Shown piece by piece: positions 48,812 to 57,571 of a DNA stretch of 64,000 nucleotides. The notes beneath the pieces are model-generated. The model was not told the DNA's origin. It saw only the letters and a list, made by a program, of their open reading frames with translations, and did no database searches. The translations under genes were made by a program, and so were the position numbers. The stretch spans positions 121,482 to 185,481 of the forward strand of contig JARWBI010000005.1 in assembly GCA_029846755.1 (NCBI GenBank), written 5' to 3'. Position 1 is the stretch's first letter; each line of letters begins with the position of its first letter. Source of the DNA: Falsirhodobacter flavus (GTDB taxonomy: Bacteria; Pseudomonadota; Alphaproteobacteria; Rhodobacterales; Rhodobacteraceae).

Positions 48812-49032
48812 TGGAGCGCGACCCGATCCTCGGCTTCAACGAGCGGGTGAAACTGGTCGCGTCCTTCTACAACGCGCTGGGCCTTGGGCTTATCATCGGC
48901 GGGATTTTCAGACCCGCCGCCGCCGGCTATGATGTGCCGATCAAGTCGATGGCGCTTTGGGTGTTCGGCGGACTCGCTTTTCATGCGTTCGGGGTCTATA
49001 TACTACGGTACGTGAAGAAAGGGGTTAAGTGA
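48811..49032 (+). CDS. Small two-helix membrane protein downstream of gatB
   Basis: 73 residues starting [12 protein letters not shown]. Two hydrophobic segments (~21-33 and ~49-66) and a positive tail (R-Y-V-K-K-G-V-K). The ATG overlaps the gatB stop (TGATG), and its stop overlaps the following ATG, so it appears translationally coupled. Unrecognised family. Confidence 0.75.
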   Translation: MERDPILGFNERVKLVASFYNALGLGLIIGGIFRPAAAGYDVPIKSMALWVFGGLAFHAFGVYILRYVKKGVK

Positions 49033-49181
49033 TGACCATGGAATTCTTCAACTACGGTATCCCGCTTGTCGCGCTGGCGCTTGGCGCTGGCGGTCTGCTG
49101 ATCGTGCGCGAGATGTCGCGCCGCGTGGACCGGGAAATGGCCGAGATCGCCCGCCAAAAACATCACCACCCTGCCGAATGA
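49032..49181 (+). CDS. 49-residue single-pass membrane protein
   Basis: Reads M-T-M-E-F-F-N-Y-G-I-P, a hydrophobic helix at ~9-25, then a charged helix R-E-M-S-R-R-V-D-R-E-M-A-E-I-A-R and a histidine-rich end. Four-base overlap with the previous gene and a strong terminator right behind it argue that it is a real last gene of the gatB operon. Too short for ordinary gene callers. Function unknown. Confidence 0.65.
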   Translation: MTMEFFNYGIPLVALALGAGGLLIVREMSRRVDREMAEIARQKHHHPAE

Positions 49182-49184
49182 TAA

Positions 49185-49208
49185 AAAGCCGCTCTTTCGA
49201 GCGGCTTT
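49185..49208 (-). terminator. Terminator, mainly for dctA
   Basis: A perfect 10-bp stem (49185-49194 with 49199-49208) around TTTC. On the minus strand a TTTTT run follows it, so it terminates leftward transcription from dctA. On the plus strand it lies four bases past the gatB-operon stop and can contribute there. Confidence 0.75.
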
Positions 49209-49222
49209 CATGTTTCCTGTGC

Positions 49223-49244
49223 AAGCCGCCCCGAAGGGCGGCTT
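49223..49244 (+). terminator. Terminator of the gatB operon
   Basis: A perfect 9-bp stem (49223-49231 with 49236-49244) with CGAA loop, followed on the plus strand by TTGTCTTTT. With the neighbouring hairpin it forms a back-to-back insulator between converging genes. Confidence 0.75.
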
Positions 49245-49251
49245 TTGTCTT

Positions 49252-50610
49252 TTAATCGGCGGACAGCACACCGTCCTTGAATGCGGGCTCGTTCGGCGTC
49301 TGAACCTCGGATGCCAGAGGGCGCGGATTGCCGTTCAGCGCGTCGTTCATCGCGGCCTCGTCCAGCTCGCCCTCCCAGCGGGCGACAACCAGCGTGGCAA
49401 CGGCGTTCCCGACGAAGTTGGTCAGCGCGCGCACTTCGGACATGAAGCGGTCGACACCGAGGATCAGCGCCATGCCCGCGACCGGAACGGTCGGCACGAC
49501 CGACAACGTCGCCGCCAGCGTGATGAAGCCTGCGCCCGTGATGCCCGCGGCCCCTTTGGACGACAGCATCGCCACGGCCAGCAGCAGGATTTCCTGCCCC
49601 AGCGTCAGGTCGGTATTCGTCGCCTGTGCGATGAACAGCGCCGCCATGGTCATGTAGATGTTGGTGCCATCGAGGTTGAACGAATACCCGGTCGGCACGA
49701 CCAGACCCACGACCGAACGCGACGCGCCCGCCCGCTCCATCTTTTGCAGCAGCGAGGGCAGGGCAGCCTCGGACGACGAGGTGCCGAGGACCAGCAGCAG
49801 TTCTTCCTTCAGGTATTTTATGAGCTTGATGATCGAGAAGCCGTTGTAACGCGCCACCGCGCCCAGAACGACCAGCACGAACAGCAGCGCCGTCAGATAG
49901 AAGCACAGCACAAGGAAGGCGAGGTTGATGACCGACGAGATGCCGTAAGCGCCGATGGTGAAGGCCATCGCACCGAAGGCCCCGATGGGCGCCGCCTTCA
50001 TCAGGATCGCGACCAGCCGGAAGATCGGATAGGTCAGCGCTTGCATGAAATCCAGAACCGGCTTGCCGCGATCCCCGACCATCGCCAGCGAAATCCCGAA
50101 CAGGACCGAAAAGAACAGCACCTGCAGGATGTCACCCGAAGCGAAGGCTCCCACCACGGTCAGCGGGATGATGTTCATCAGGAACCCGGTGATCGTCGTG
50201 TCATGCGCCTTTTGCGTGTATTGAGACACCGCGCCGGCATCCAGAGTCGCCGGATCGATGTTCATGCCCGACCCCGGCTGCACGAGGTTCGCGACGATCA
50301 GGCCCACGACCAGCGCAAGGGTGGAGAAGGTCAGGAAGTAGATCATCGCCTTGCCGGCGACGCGGCCAACCTTCTTCATGTCGCTCATCCCGGCGATGCC
50401 GGTGGACACGGTCAGGAAGATGACGGGCGCGATGATCATCTTGACCAGCCGAACGAAGGCGTCGCCCAGCGGCTTCAGGCTTTCGCCGATCTGCGGATAG
50501 AAATGTCCAAGGGTGATGCCTGCGACGATGGCGACGATCACCTGGACGTAAAGATGGCTGTAGAATGGTTTCGGCCCGCCTGCATCGGGGGCCGTGTGGT
50601 CGATATGCAA
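49252..50610 (-). CDS. dctA: C4-dicarboxylate:cation symporter DctA family
   Basis: 452 residues, sodium/proton-coupled dicarboxylate (succinate, fumarate, malate) uptake across the inner membrane. Family motifs: I-I-A-P-V-I-F near 60, [10 protein letters not shown] near 292-301, and G-Y-S-F-N-L-D-G-T near 325-333. Eight helices plus two re-entrant loops are expected from the fold. Divergent from tgt across about 236 bases that should hold both promoters; I could not pick a convincing one. Confidence 0.94.
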   Translation of the reverse strand: MHIDHTAPDAGGPKPFYSHLYVQVIVAIVAGITLGHFYPQIGESLKPLGDAFVRLVKMIIAPVIFLTVSTGIAGMSDMKKVGRVAGKAMIYFLTFSTLALVVGLIVANLVQPGSGMNIDPATLDAGAVSQYTQKAHDTTITGFLMNIIPLTVVGAFASGDILQVLFFSVLFGISLAMVGDRGKPVLDFMQALTYPIFRLVAILMKAAPIGAFGAMAFTIGAYGISSVINLAFLVLCFYLTALLFVLVVLGAVARYNGFSIIKLIKYLKEELLLVLGTSSSEAALPSLLQKMERAGASRSVVGLVVPTGYSFNLDGTNIYMTMAALFIAQATNTDLTLGQEILLLAVAMLSSKGAAGITGAGFITLAATLSVVPTVPVAGMALILGVDRFMSEVRALTNFVGNAVATLVVARWEGELDEAAMNDALNGNPRPLASEVQTPNEPAFKDGVLSAD

Positions 50611-50846
50611 CGTTTTTCCTCCTCGCGGTCCACGCGCTGGTGGGCGGGTCTACAGCAAGGGAAGGGGTTTCGATACCGCCCGTCAGAAAGACGTCAGAAA
50701 ACGGCAAGTCTTTGATATCGCGAATATTGCATGGCGGGTATGCGGTTTTTGCCGGGGCTGGCGAAAAAATAATCTGCGGGCGCGGCCCTTCCCAAGACGG
50801 GATTTTTGGCACAAGAGGGGGCGCTTGCAGCAACGGGGGCAGCAGA

Positions 50847-51974
50847 ATGGAACGGTTCGGATTCAGCATCGCCGCGACGGATGGCAAGGCACGGACGGGG
50901 ATCATCTCCACCCCGCGCGGGGAAATCCGCACCCCCGCCTTCATGCCTGTCGGAACCGCCGCGACCGTCAAGGCGATGATGCCCGAAAGCGTGCGCAAGA
51001 CCGGGGCCGACATCCTGCTGGGCAACACCTATCACCTGATGCTGCGGCCGACCGCCGAACGGATCGACCGGCTGGGGGGCTTGCACAAGTTCATGAACTG
51101 GGAACGTCCGATCCTGACCGACAGCGGCGGCTTTCAGGTCATGAGCCTGACGGGACTGCGCAAGCTGACCGAGCAGGGGGTCAAGTTCAAATCGCACATC
51201 GACGGCTCCACCCATAACCTGACGCCGGAACGCAGCATGGAGATCCAGCGCCTTCTAGGGTCGGATATTGTGATGGCCTTCGACGAATGTACCCCGTTCC
51301 CGGCCGAGGAGGCGGTGGCGCGCAAGTCGATGGAATTGTCGATGCGCTGGGCGCAACGCTCGCGCGATGCGTTCGGCGACCGTCCCGGCCATGCGTTGTT
51401 CGGCATCCAACAGGGCAGCGTCTTCCCAGACCAGCGCGCCGAAAGCGCCGAAAAGCTGCGCGAGATCGGCTTCGACGGCTATGCCGTCGGCGGTCTGGCG
51501 GTGGGCGAGGGACAGGAGATGATGTTTTCGGTGCTGGACTATGCGCCGGACATGCTGCCCGAGGACAAGCCGCGCTACCTCATGGGCGTCGGCAAGCCCG
51601 ATGACATCGTCGGCGCGGTGGAACGCGGGATCGACATGATGGACTGCGTTCTGCCCTCACGGTCCGGGCGGACGGGGCAGGCGTTCACGCGGCACGGGGT
51701 CGTCAACATCCGCAACGCCCGCCATCAGGACGACCCGCGCCCGCTGGACGAGGCTTGCACCTGCCCGGCCTGCCGCAACTATTCCCGAGCCTATCTGCAC
51801 CATGTCACCCGCGCGCAGGAGATCATCGGGTCTATGCTGATGACATGGCACAACCTGCATTATTATCAGGAGTTGATGCAGGGTCTGCGCGACGCGATCG
51901 CGGGCGGATATCTGGCTTCGTTCGTGACCGCCTTTCATGCCCAGCGGGCGGCGGGGGATATCGACCGGCTGTGA
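50847..51974 (+). CDS. tgt: Queuine tRNA-ribosyltransferase
   Basis: 375 residues. It exchanges guanine-34 for preQ1 in GU(N) tRNAs. Catalytic aspartates are in [10 protein letters not shown] and in [12 protein letters not shown]; the zinc site is C-T-C-P-A-C followed by Y-L-H-H near 303-320. The ATG at 50847 (M-E-R-F-G-F) is chosen for length. Queuosine synthesis partners are not nearby. Confidence 0.97.
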   Translation: MERFGFSIAATDGKARTGIISTPRGEIRTPAFMPVGTAATVKAMMPESVRKTGADILLGNTYHLMLRPTAERIDRLGGLHKFMNWERPILTDSGGFQVMSLTGLRKLTEQGVKFKSHIDGSTHNLTPERSMEIQRLLGSDIVMAFDECTPFPAEEAVARKSMELSMRWAQRSRDAFGDRPGHALFGIQQGSVFPDQRAESAEKLREIGFDGYAVGGLAVGEGQEMMFSVLDYAPDMLPEDKPRYLMGVGKPDDIVGAVERGIDMMDCVLPSRSGRTGQAFTRHGVVNIRNARHQDDPRPLDEACTCPACRNYSRAYLHHVTRAQEIIGSMLMTWHNLHYYQELMQGLRDAIAGGYLASFVTAFHAQRAAGDIDRL

Positions 51975-52029
51975 CTTGTGCGGCGCCGCGCCGCACATAG
52001 ATGACATGGGCAAACGAATGGAGAGCTTC

Positions 52030-53112
52030 ATGTCGGATAAGCTGTTCGAGCCCGTGGAACTGGGCGCGATTCACCTGAAGAACCGTGTCGTCATGGCGCC
52101 GTTGACCCGCAGCCGCGCGGGCGATGGCGATGTGCCGCACGATCTGCATGTCGAGTATTACGCCCAGCGGGCGGGCGCGGGCCTCATCATTGCCGAGGCG
52201 ACGCAGATCTCTCCCGAAGGGAAGGGCTATATCGCGACGCCCGGCATCTACAGCCCCGCACAGATCGCGGGCTGGAAGAAGGTGACGGAGGCGGTCCATG
52301 CCAAAGGCGGCAAGATCGTGCTTCAGATCTGGCATGTGGGCCGCATCTCGCATGTGAACCTGCAGCCGAATGGGCAGGCGCCGGTTTCGGCCTCGGCCAT
52401 CCGGGCCGACGCGACATCGCATGACGGGACGGGCTTCGTTCCGGCATCCACCCCGCGCGCGCTGGAGATTTCCGAGATGCCGCGTCTGGTCGAGGAATAT
52501 CGGCAGGCGGCTGTGAACGCCAAGGAGGCGGGCTTCGACGGGATCGAGGTCCATGCCGCAAACGGATACCTGATCGAGCAGTTTCTGCGCTCCGGCACCA
52601 ACAAGCGCGACGATGCCTATGGCGGGCCGGTGGACAACCGCCTGCGCCTTCTGCGCGAGGTGATGGATGCCGTGCTGACCGTCTGGGAAGCGAACCGCGT
52701 CGGCGTGCGGATCAGCCCGTTCTCGCCCGGCAACGGGATCGGACCGGATGCGGAGTCGGTCGAGTTGTATGAGCATGTGATCGACGCGCTGGAACCGCTG
52801 GGTCTTGCCTATCTTCACGCCATCGAAGGTGCGACGGGCGGCGGGCGCGACTGGCCCGAAGGCGCGATGCAAGCACTGCGCAAACGCTTCTCGGGGCCGT
52901 ATATCGCCAATAACGGCTATGACCGGGATATGGCGATCCGCGCGGTGGACAGTGGCGAGGCGGATGCGGTGGCTTTCGGACGGCCCTATATCTCGAATCC
53001 CGACCTGGCCGAGCGTCTGGCGAAAAATGCACCCCTGAACCCACCCGCGACCGAAAATGTCTATGGCGGTGGGGCGGAAGGTTACACCGATTATCCCAAA
53101 TTGGCTGGATGA
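52030..53112 (+). CDS. Alkene reductase, Old Yellow Enzyme family
   Basis: 360 residues. An FMN-dependent ene-reductase of the NemA/OPR type, NADPH-dependent reduction of activated C=C bonds or nitro compounds. Seen: K-N-R-V-V-M-A-P-L-T-R-S-R at ~17-29, I-W-H-V-G-R-I-S-H at ~100-108, and H-A-A-N-G-Y-L-I-E-Q-F-L near 176-187 (His-Asn pair that binds the substrate). The ATG at 52030 with GGAGAG upstream is preferred; in-frame ATGs at 52006 and 52018 exist. Confidence 0.94.
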   Translation: MSDKLFEPVELGAIHLKNRVVMAPLTRSRAGDGDVPHDLHVEYYAQRAGAGLIIAEATQISPEGKGYIATPGIYSPAQIAGWKKVTEAVHAKGGKIVLQIWHVGRISHVNLQPNGQAPVSASAIRADATSHDGTGFVPASTPRALEISEMPRLVEEYRQAAVNAKEAGFDGIEVHAANGYLIEQFLRSGTNKRDDAYGGPVDNRLRLLREVMDAVLTVWEANRVGVRISPFSPGNGIGPDAESVELYEHVIDALEPLGLAYLHAIEGATGGGRDWPEGAMQALRKRFSGPYIANNGYDRDMAIRAVDSGEADAVAFGRPYISNPDLAERLAKNAPLNPPATENVYGGGAEGYTDYPKLAG

Positions 53113-53216
53113 TCGCATTTATTGCGGAAAAGTAACCGAATCGTGGCAATATACGCCCGATGATCCCTTGCCCCCGACCTGCCATCCGCGCAGAATGCCC
53201 GATCGCTGCGGCGTGG

Positions 53217-53246
53217 TTGACAGTCGGGGGCAGGGCTACCAGATAT
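53217..53246 (+). promoter_or_regulatory. Possible lon promoter
   Basis: A perfect -35 hexamer TTGACA at 53217-53222, then 17-18 bases and a weak AT-richer -10 candidate around 53240-53246, about 75-100 bases before the lon start. The -10 match is poor. A heat-shock (RpoH) promoter was looked for by eye and not found. Confidence 0.3.
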
Positions 53247-53319
53247 GGTGGCATACCACCGGGGAAGGCCGTGCGTCGCCGATGATCGGGGCCGGAGCCT
53301 TCCTGCGAAAGGACAAAGA

Positions 53320-55728
53320 ATGAACGAAGCATTCGCCAACAGCTATCCCGTGTTGCCCCTGCGCGACATCGTGGTATTTCCGCACATGATCGTGCCGCTG
53401 TTCGTCGGGCGCGAGAAATCGGTCCGCGCGCTTGAAGAAGTCATGAGCGAGGATCGCCAGATCCTGCTGTCGTCGCAGATCGACCCGTCGGTGGATGATC
53501 CGGGCAGCGACGGGATCTACAAATCCGGCGTTCTGGCCAACGTCCTGCAACTGTTGAAACTGCCCGACGGCACCGTGAAGGTGCTGGTCGAAGGCAAGCA
53601 GCGCGTCCGCATCACCGAATTCCTGACGAACGACGCCTTCTTCGAAGCGCGTGCGGAGGAGCTGACCGAGCTTCCCGGCGACGCGGATTCCGTCGAGGCG
53701 ATGCTGCGCGCCGTTGCCGACGAGTTCGAGCGTTACGCCAAGATCAAGAAGAACATCCCCGAGGAAGCGCTTTCCGCCGTTTCCGAGGCGCGCGACCCTG
53801 CGCGTCTGGCCGACCTGGTCGCCGGTCACCTTGGCATCGACGTCGCCCAGAAGCAGGCGCTGCTGGAGACGCTGGACATCGCCGAGCGTCTGGAGAAGGT
53901 CTATGGCCACATGCAGGGCGAAATGTCCGTGCTGCAGGTCGAAAAGAAGATCAAGACCCGCGTGAAGTCGCAGATGGAGCGGACGCAGCGCGAGTATTAC
54001 CTGAATGAGCAGATGAAAGCCATTCAGAAGGAACTTGGCGATGGCGAGGACGGCCAGAACGAGGTGGCCGAGCTTGAAGCCCGCATCGCCGCGACCAAGC
54101 TGTCGAAGGAAGCGCGCGAAAAGGCCGATGCCGAGGTTCGCAAGCTGAAATCCATGTCGCCGATGAGCGCCGAGGCCACGGTGGTGCGCAACTACCTCGA
54201 CTGGCTGCTTGGCGTGCCGTGGGGCGTGAAATCGAAGGTGAAGAAGGATCTGGGCAAGGCTCAGGAAATCCTCGACGCCGATCACCACGGGCTGGAAAAG
54301 GTCAAGGAACGCATCGTCGAATACCTTGCGGTGCAGGCGCGTGCGACCAAGCTGAAGGGGCCGATCCTGTGCCTCGTCGGCCCTCCGGGCGTGGGTAAGA
54401 CCTCGCTGGGTCGGTCGGTCGCCAAGGCCACGGGACGCGAGTTCATTCGGATTTCCCTTGGTGGTGTCCGGGACGAGTCCGAAATCCGCGGCCACCGTCG
54501 GACCTATATCGGCTCCATGCCGGGCAAGATCATTCAGGCGCTGAAGAAGGCCAAGACCACGAACCCGCTGATCCTGCTGGATGAGATCGACAAGATGGGT
54601 CAGGACTTCCGCGGCGATCCTGCTTCGGCAATGCTCGAGGTGCTGGACCCGGAACAGAACGCAACCTTCGCGGACCACTATCTGGAGGTCGAATACGACC
54701 TTTCGAACGTGATGTTCCTGACCACGGCCAACAGCTACAACATGCCGGGGCCGCTGCTGGACCGGATGGAGATCATTCCGCTGTCGGGCTACACCGAGGA
54801 CGAGAAGCGCGAGATCGCGAAGACCCACCTTGTGCCGAAGCAGGTCACGAACCACGGGCTCAAGAAGGGCGAGTTCAGCGTGACCGACGAGGCGCTGACC
54901 GAGGTGATCCAGTCCTATACCCGTGAAGCGGGCGTGCGGTCGCTGGAGCGCGAGTTGGCAAAACTGGCCCGAAAGGCCGTGACCGAGATCGTGAAGGGCA
55001 AGGCCACCACGGTGGAGGTGACTGCGGAAACGGTCGGCGATTTCCTTGGCGTCAAACGTCACAAACACGGTCTGGCCGAGAAGGAAGATCAGGTCGGCGT
55101 CGTCACGGGTCTGGCCTATACCTCGGTCGGGGGCGAGCTGTTGCAGATCGAAGCGCTGCGCCTGCCGGGCAAGGGCCGCATGAAGACGACCGGGAAATTG
55201 GGCGACGTGATGAAGGAGTCGATCGAGGCGGCCTCCAGCTACGTTCGTTCGATCAGCCCGCAGCTTGGAGTGAAACCGCCGAAGTTCGAGACGATGGACA
55301 TCCACGTCCACGTTCCCGAAGGCGCGACGCCGAAAGACGGGCCGAGCGCGGGTCTGGCGATGGTGACGTCCATCGTGTCGGTTCTGACTGGCATTCCGGT
55401 TCGCAAAGACATCGCCATGACGGGCGAGGTGACGCTGCGCGGCAACGCGCTGCCGATCGGAGGCCTGAAAGAGAAGCTGCTGGCCGCGCTGCGCGGCGGC
55501 ATCAAGACGGTGCTGATCCCAGCCGAAAACGAGAAGGACCTGGCCGAGATTCCGGACAACGTGAAGCAGGGGCTGAAGATCATCCCCGTCACGCATGTCC
55601 GCGAGGTGCTGCGCGAGGCGCTGGTCCGCCAGCCCGAGCCGGTGGAATGGGACGAGGAGGCCGAGGAAGCCGCCGCGCTTGCCCGCAAGGCCGCCGCGGA
55701 AAACCAGCCCAGCCAGACCGCCCACTGA
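53320..55728 (+). CDS. lon: ATP-dependent protease La
   Basis: 802 residues. N-terminal LON substrate-binding domain (~10-200), AAA+ module with Walker A G-P-P-G-V-G-K-T-S at ~354-362 and Walker B I-L-L-D-E-I-D-K, and a C-terminal protease domain. The catalytic Ser676 is in D-G-P-S-A-G, with the partner Lys in G-G-L-K-E-K. It degrades misfolded and regulatory proteins; in Caulobacter it degrades CcrM and DnaA. AAAGGA precedes the ATG. Confidence 0.98.
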   Translation: MNEAFANSYPVLPLRDIVVFPHMIVPLFVGREKSVRALEEVMSEDRQILLSSQIDPSVDDPGSDGIYKSGVLANVLQLLKLPDGTVKVLVEGKQRVRITEFLTNDAFFEARAEELTELPGDADSVEAMLRAVADEFERYAKIKKNIPEEALSAVSEARDPARLADLVAGHLGIDVAQKQALLETLDIAERLEKVYGHMQGEMSVLQVEKKIKTRVKSQMERTQREYYLNEQMKAIQKELGDGEDGQNEVAELEARIAATKLSKEAREKADAEVRKLKSMSPMSAEATVVRNYLDWLLGVPWGVKSKVKKDLGKAQEILDADHHGLEKVKERIVEYLAVQARATKLKGPILCLVGPPGVGKTSLGRSVAKATGREFIRISLGGVRDESEIRGHRRTYIGSMPGKIIQALKKAKTTNPLILLDEIDKMGQDFRGDPASAMLEVLDPEQNATFADHYLEVEYDLSNVMFLTTANSYNMPGPLLDRMEIIPLSGYTEDEKREIAKTHLVPKQVTNHGLKKGEFSVTDEALTEVIQSYTREAGVRSLERELAKLARKAVTEIVKGKATTVEVTAETVGDFLGVKRHKHGLAEKEDQVGVVTGLAYTSVGGELLQIEALRLPGKGRMKTTGKLGDVMKESIEAASSYVRSISPQLGVKPPKFETMDIHVHVPEGATPKDGPSAGLAMVTSIVSVLTGIPVRKDIAMTGEVTLRGNALPIGGLKEKLLAALRGGIKTVLIPAENEKDLAEIPDNVKQGLKIIPVTHVREVLREALVRQPEPVEWDEEAEEAAALARKAAAENQPSQTAH

Positions 55729-55733
55729 ACCAG

Positions 55734-55761
55734 AAAACCGCGCCTGAAAAGGCGCGGTTTT
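55734..55761 (+). terminator. lon terminator
   Basis: An 11-bp stem (55734-55744 with 55751-55761) with 6-base loop and a TTTTTT run immediately following, five bases past the lon stop codon. Confidence 0.88.
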
Positions 55762-55805
55762 TTCCTCTTGCAGCCGCCACGGCGAGCGGTTAAACCCCGC
55801 GCATC

Positions 55806-55880
55806 GGGCGATTAGCTCAGTGGTAGAGCGCTTCGTTCACATCGAAGATGTCAGGGGTTCAAATCCCTTATCGCCCACCA
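55806..55880 (+). tRNA. tRNA-Val (anticodon CAC)
   Basis: 75 bases with encoded CCA. The acceptor stem GGGCGAT pairs with ATCGCCC, the anticodon stem CTTCG/CGAAG encloses TTCACAT, and the T-loop is TTCAAAT. It lies immediately before an integrase gene, so its 3' end is the likely attachment site of the island. Confidence 0.93.
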
Positions 55881-55954
55881 TCTACCCTGTTGAAAAGCCT
55901 CGGTTTTACGCCGGGGCTTTCGACTTAAACAAAGCGCCCTCCGGTTCCGTGAAC

Positions 55955-56962
55955 CTATCGAGCCGCTTTCAGCTTCACAAAGTCCAAAACTTCCGCTGCA
56001 TCCGACAGGTGGTCGGGCGCAAAGCGGGCGTAAGTCGAGTACGTGATCGCGCTGTTGCTATGGCCGAGATATTGGGCAACCCGATCCATGGGGACGCCGC
56101 TGCTGACCATCGCTACAGCCGCCGAATGACGAAGGGTGTGAAGTGTCACATTCTCCAGCCGGGCGCGGGTGCAGGCGTTTTCGAACCCCTTACGGATGCT
56201 TCCGACGCGCTCGCCGCCATACTCGATAACGTGGTCACTCAAAGCAGCTTCCTTCGCCGTTTGGAGCGCAGCCCGGATGCCGCGGTTCATGGGGACGACA
56301 GCGCGTCCTTTCCTTGTGCGGGCATCGTCCAAACGAAGGTTGATGATGCCGCGATCGAGATCGACGCGATCCCAGGTAAGGTCAAGGATTGCACCCACCC
56401 GCCCGGCGGTGGCGAAAAGGAGATGGATCGCCAAAGCGACATGCGGCGCGGATGCTCCCTCGATCAGGCGCTCTACCTCGGCTTTGGTCAGATATCGCTC
56501 CTTCGGCGTCGGTTTCGCGGGACGTTCGATATGGGGGGCGCTTTCGATGATCCGATTGCGGACGGCAAATGTCATTGTGCTGCGAAGGTGTCCCAGCTCG
56601 GTGTGGACCGATCCTTGGGAAATGCCCGCTCCCTCGCGCGCCTTTAAATAGGCACGGCAATGATCCGTCGTGATCTGATCGGGCCGGAAGGATCCGAAGT
56701 GGGCCAAGACAGCCTTTCCTGTGTATCCCATCGTCTCGGCTGTCGGCTTGCTGCCTAAGTCGGTGCGATACATCTCCCATATCTCAGCGATGGTTGCGCC
56801 CTGCTGGGCAGCGGAAAAGGTCTCGCGCCGATAGACGTCTATTGCCTCGGCTTCCGCTTCCGTTCGGGTGCGTGCCGCAAGACTAAAGCGCTTTCGCTTT
56901 CCTGCATCCCGCCAGTAAACGCAGTAACCACCCCGGAATCGCCCGATGCTGATGTCTGGCAC
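55955..56962 (-). CDS. int: Tyrosine recombinase/integrase
   Basis: 335 residues. An N-terminal Arm-like beta region, a core-binding SAM-like domain (~55-145) and the catalytic domain (~155-325). All catalytic residues are present: R188 (A-G-R-V-G), H275-x-x-R278 (H-T-L-R-H), H301 (L-G-H-S-N) and the nucleophile Y311 (S-T-Y-A-R-F). The gene points toward tRNA-Val, with its stop 75 bases away, the standard arrangement for tRNA-integrating elements. Its 5' end overlaps the HTH gene by 124 bases. Confidence 0.95.
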   Translation of the reverse strand: MPDISIGRFRGGYCVYWRDAGKRKRFSLAARTRTEAEAEAIDVYRRETFSAAQQGATIAEIWEMYRTDLGSKPTAETMGYTGKAVLAHFGSFRPDQITTDHCRAYLKAREGAGISQGSVHTELGHLRSTMTFAVRNRIIESAPHIERPAKPTPKERYLTKAEVERLIEGASAPHVALAIHLLFATAGRVGAILDLTWDRVDLDRGIINLRLDDARTRKGRAVVPMNRGIRAALQTAKEAALSDHVIEYGGERVGSIRKGFENACTRARLENVTLHTLRHSAAVAMVSSGVPMDRVAQYLGHSNSAITYSTYARFAPDHLSDAAEVLDFVKLKAAR

Positions 56963-57114
56963 GCTTCTATCTCCTCAACGACTTGGGCGGGGATGCGGTA
57001 GAGCTTTCCGATACGGAAATGCCGGATTTCCCCCGCTTGACACTTGTTCCTGATCGCAGTTGCACTGACGCCCCAATGGCTGGCAAGCGTTTCTGGCGTC
57101 CAAGGTCTCCCCAT
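56839..57114 (-). CDS. Excisionase-like helix-turn-helix protein
   Basis: 91 residues starting M-G-R-P-W-T-P-E-T-L-A-S-H-W-G-V. The first ~50 residues match the MerR/AlpA-type excisionase fold (H-W-G-V-S-A-T-A-I-R-N-K-C, then F-R-I-G-K-L-Y-R-I-P). The remainder, which lies over the integrase start in another frame, is low in structure. Probably a recombination directionality factor for the adjacent integrase. Confidence 0.85.
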   Translation of the reverse strand: MGRPWTPETLASHWGVSATAIRNKCQAGEIRHFRIGKLYRIPAQVVEEIEACQTSASGDSGVVTAFTGGMQESESALVLRHAPERKRKPRQ

Positions 57115-57261
57115 CAGAAAGGTCCTCCCTGCGTTTTGATGCCAACTTGGTGCTTCGCGTGAGGGGGGGAAGTGTGTCCTGTCTGCACCATGCTGGAAAC
57201 TCTATGGTTGTAAGCGGGTAACTGGCCGGGACTTTCGATTGAAAATCGCCCGGGCCCAGTC

Positions 57262-57278
57262 ATTCTGCGCCGCAGAAT
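57262..57278. promoter_or_regulatory. 17-bp palindrome in the regulatory gap of the island
   Basis: ATTCTGCG and CGCAGAAT separated by a single C, a perfect 8-bp inverted repeat. It lies between the minus-strand excisionase gene and a plus-strand hypothetical gene, the place where a phage-type operator would sit. Function inferred only. Confidence 0.4.
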
Positions 57279-57319
57279 TTGAGCTAAACCCCATTTCGCA
57301 GAGCGACTGACGATCAGCC

Positions 57320-57541
57320 ATGCATATTCATGACGAACTTTCGCGCACGACATACACGATTGAAGTCTGGCACCCGGGCTGGAATGTCCCAGAACTTCTC
57401 GCACAATGCGACAACTTGAATAATATCGAAGCCAAGTGGATGTCCTGCCAACAGGATCACCCTGATGCCGAACTGTTGCTTGCATCGGGTGCGAATGTGC
57501 TTCGTATCCGCCGATCGCTTTACGAGTTGGAGCGGGCCTAG
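57320..57541 (+). CDS. Hypothetical island protein
   Basis: 73 residues, reading M-H-I-H-D-E-L-S-R-T-T-Y-T-I-E-V-W-H-P-G-W. Beta-strand then helix pattern, one pair of Cys residues (C30, C43), no membrane segment. Balanced amino-acid composition and a clean end just before the converging methyltransferase gene favour a real gene. The ribosome-binding site is poor. A 153-codon minus-strand frame over the same DNA looks like a shadow. Unrecognised. Confidence 0.5.
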   Translation: MHIHDELSRTTYTIEVWHPGWNVPELLAQCDNLNNIEAKWMSCQQDHPDAELLLASGANVLRIRRSLYELERA

Positions 57542-57571
57542 CTCCCCCGTTGGGGATCTTAAGCTCAACCA

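Noticed and set aside
53057..53323. 88-codon plus-strand frame between the Old Yellow Enzyme gene and lon.
   Set aside because: Starts inside the reductase gene, ends over the lon start, and crosses a candidate promoter.
53236..55725. 829-codon minus-strand frame.
   Set aside because: Antisense shadow of lon, without a ribosome-binding site or recognisable motifs.
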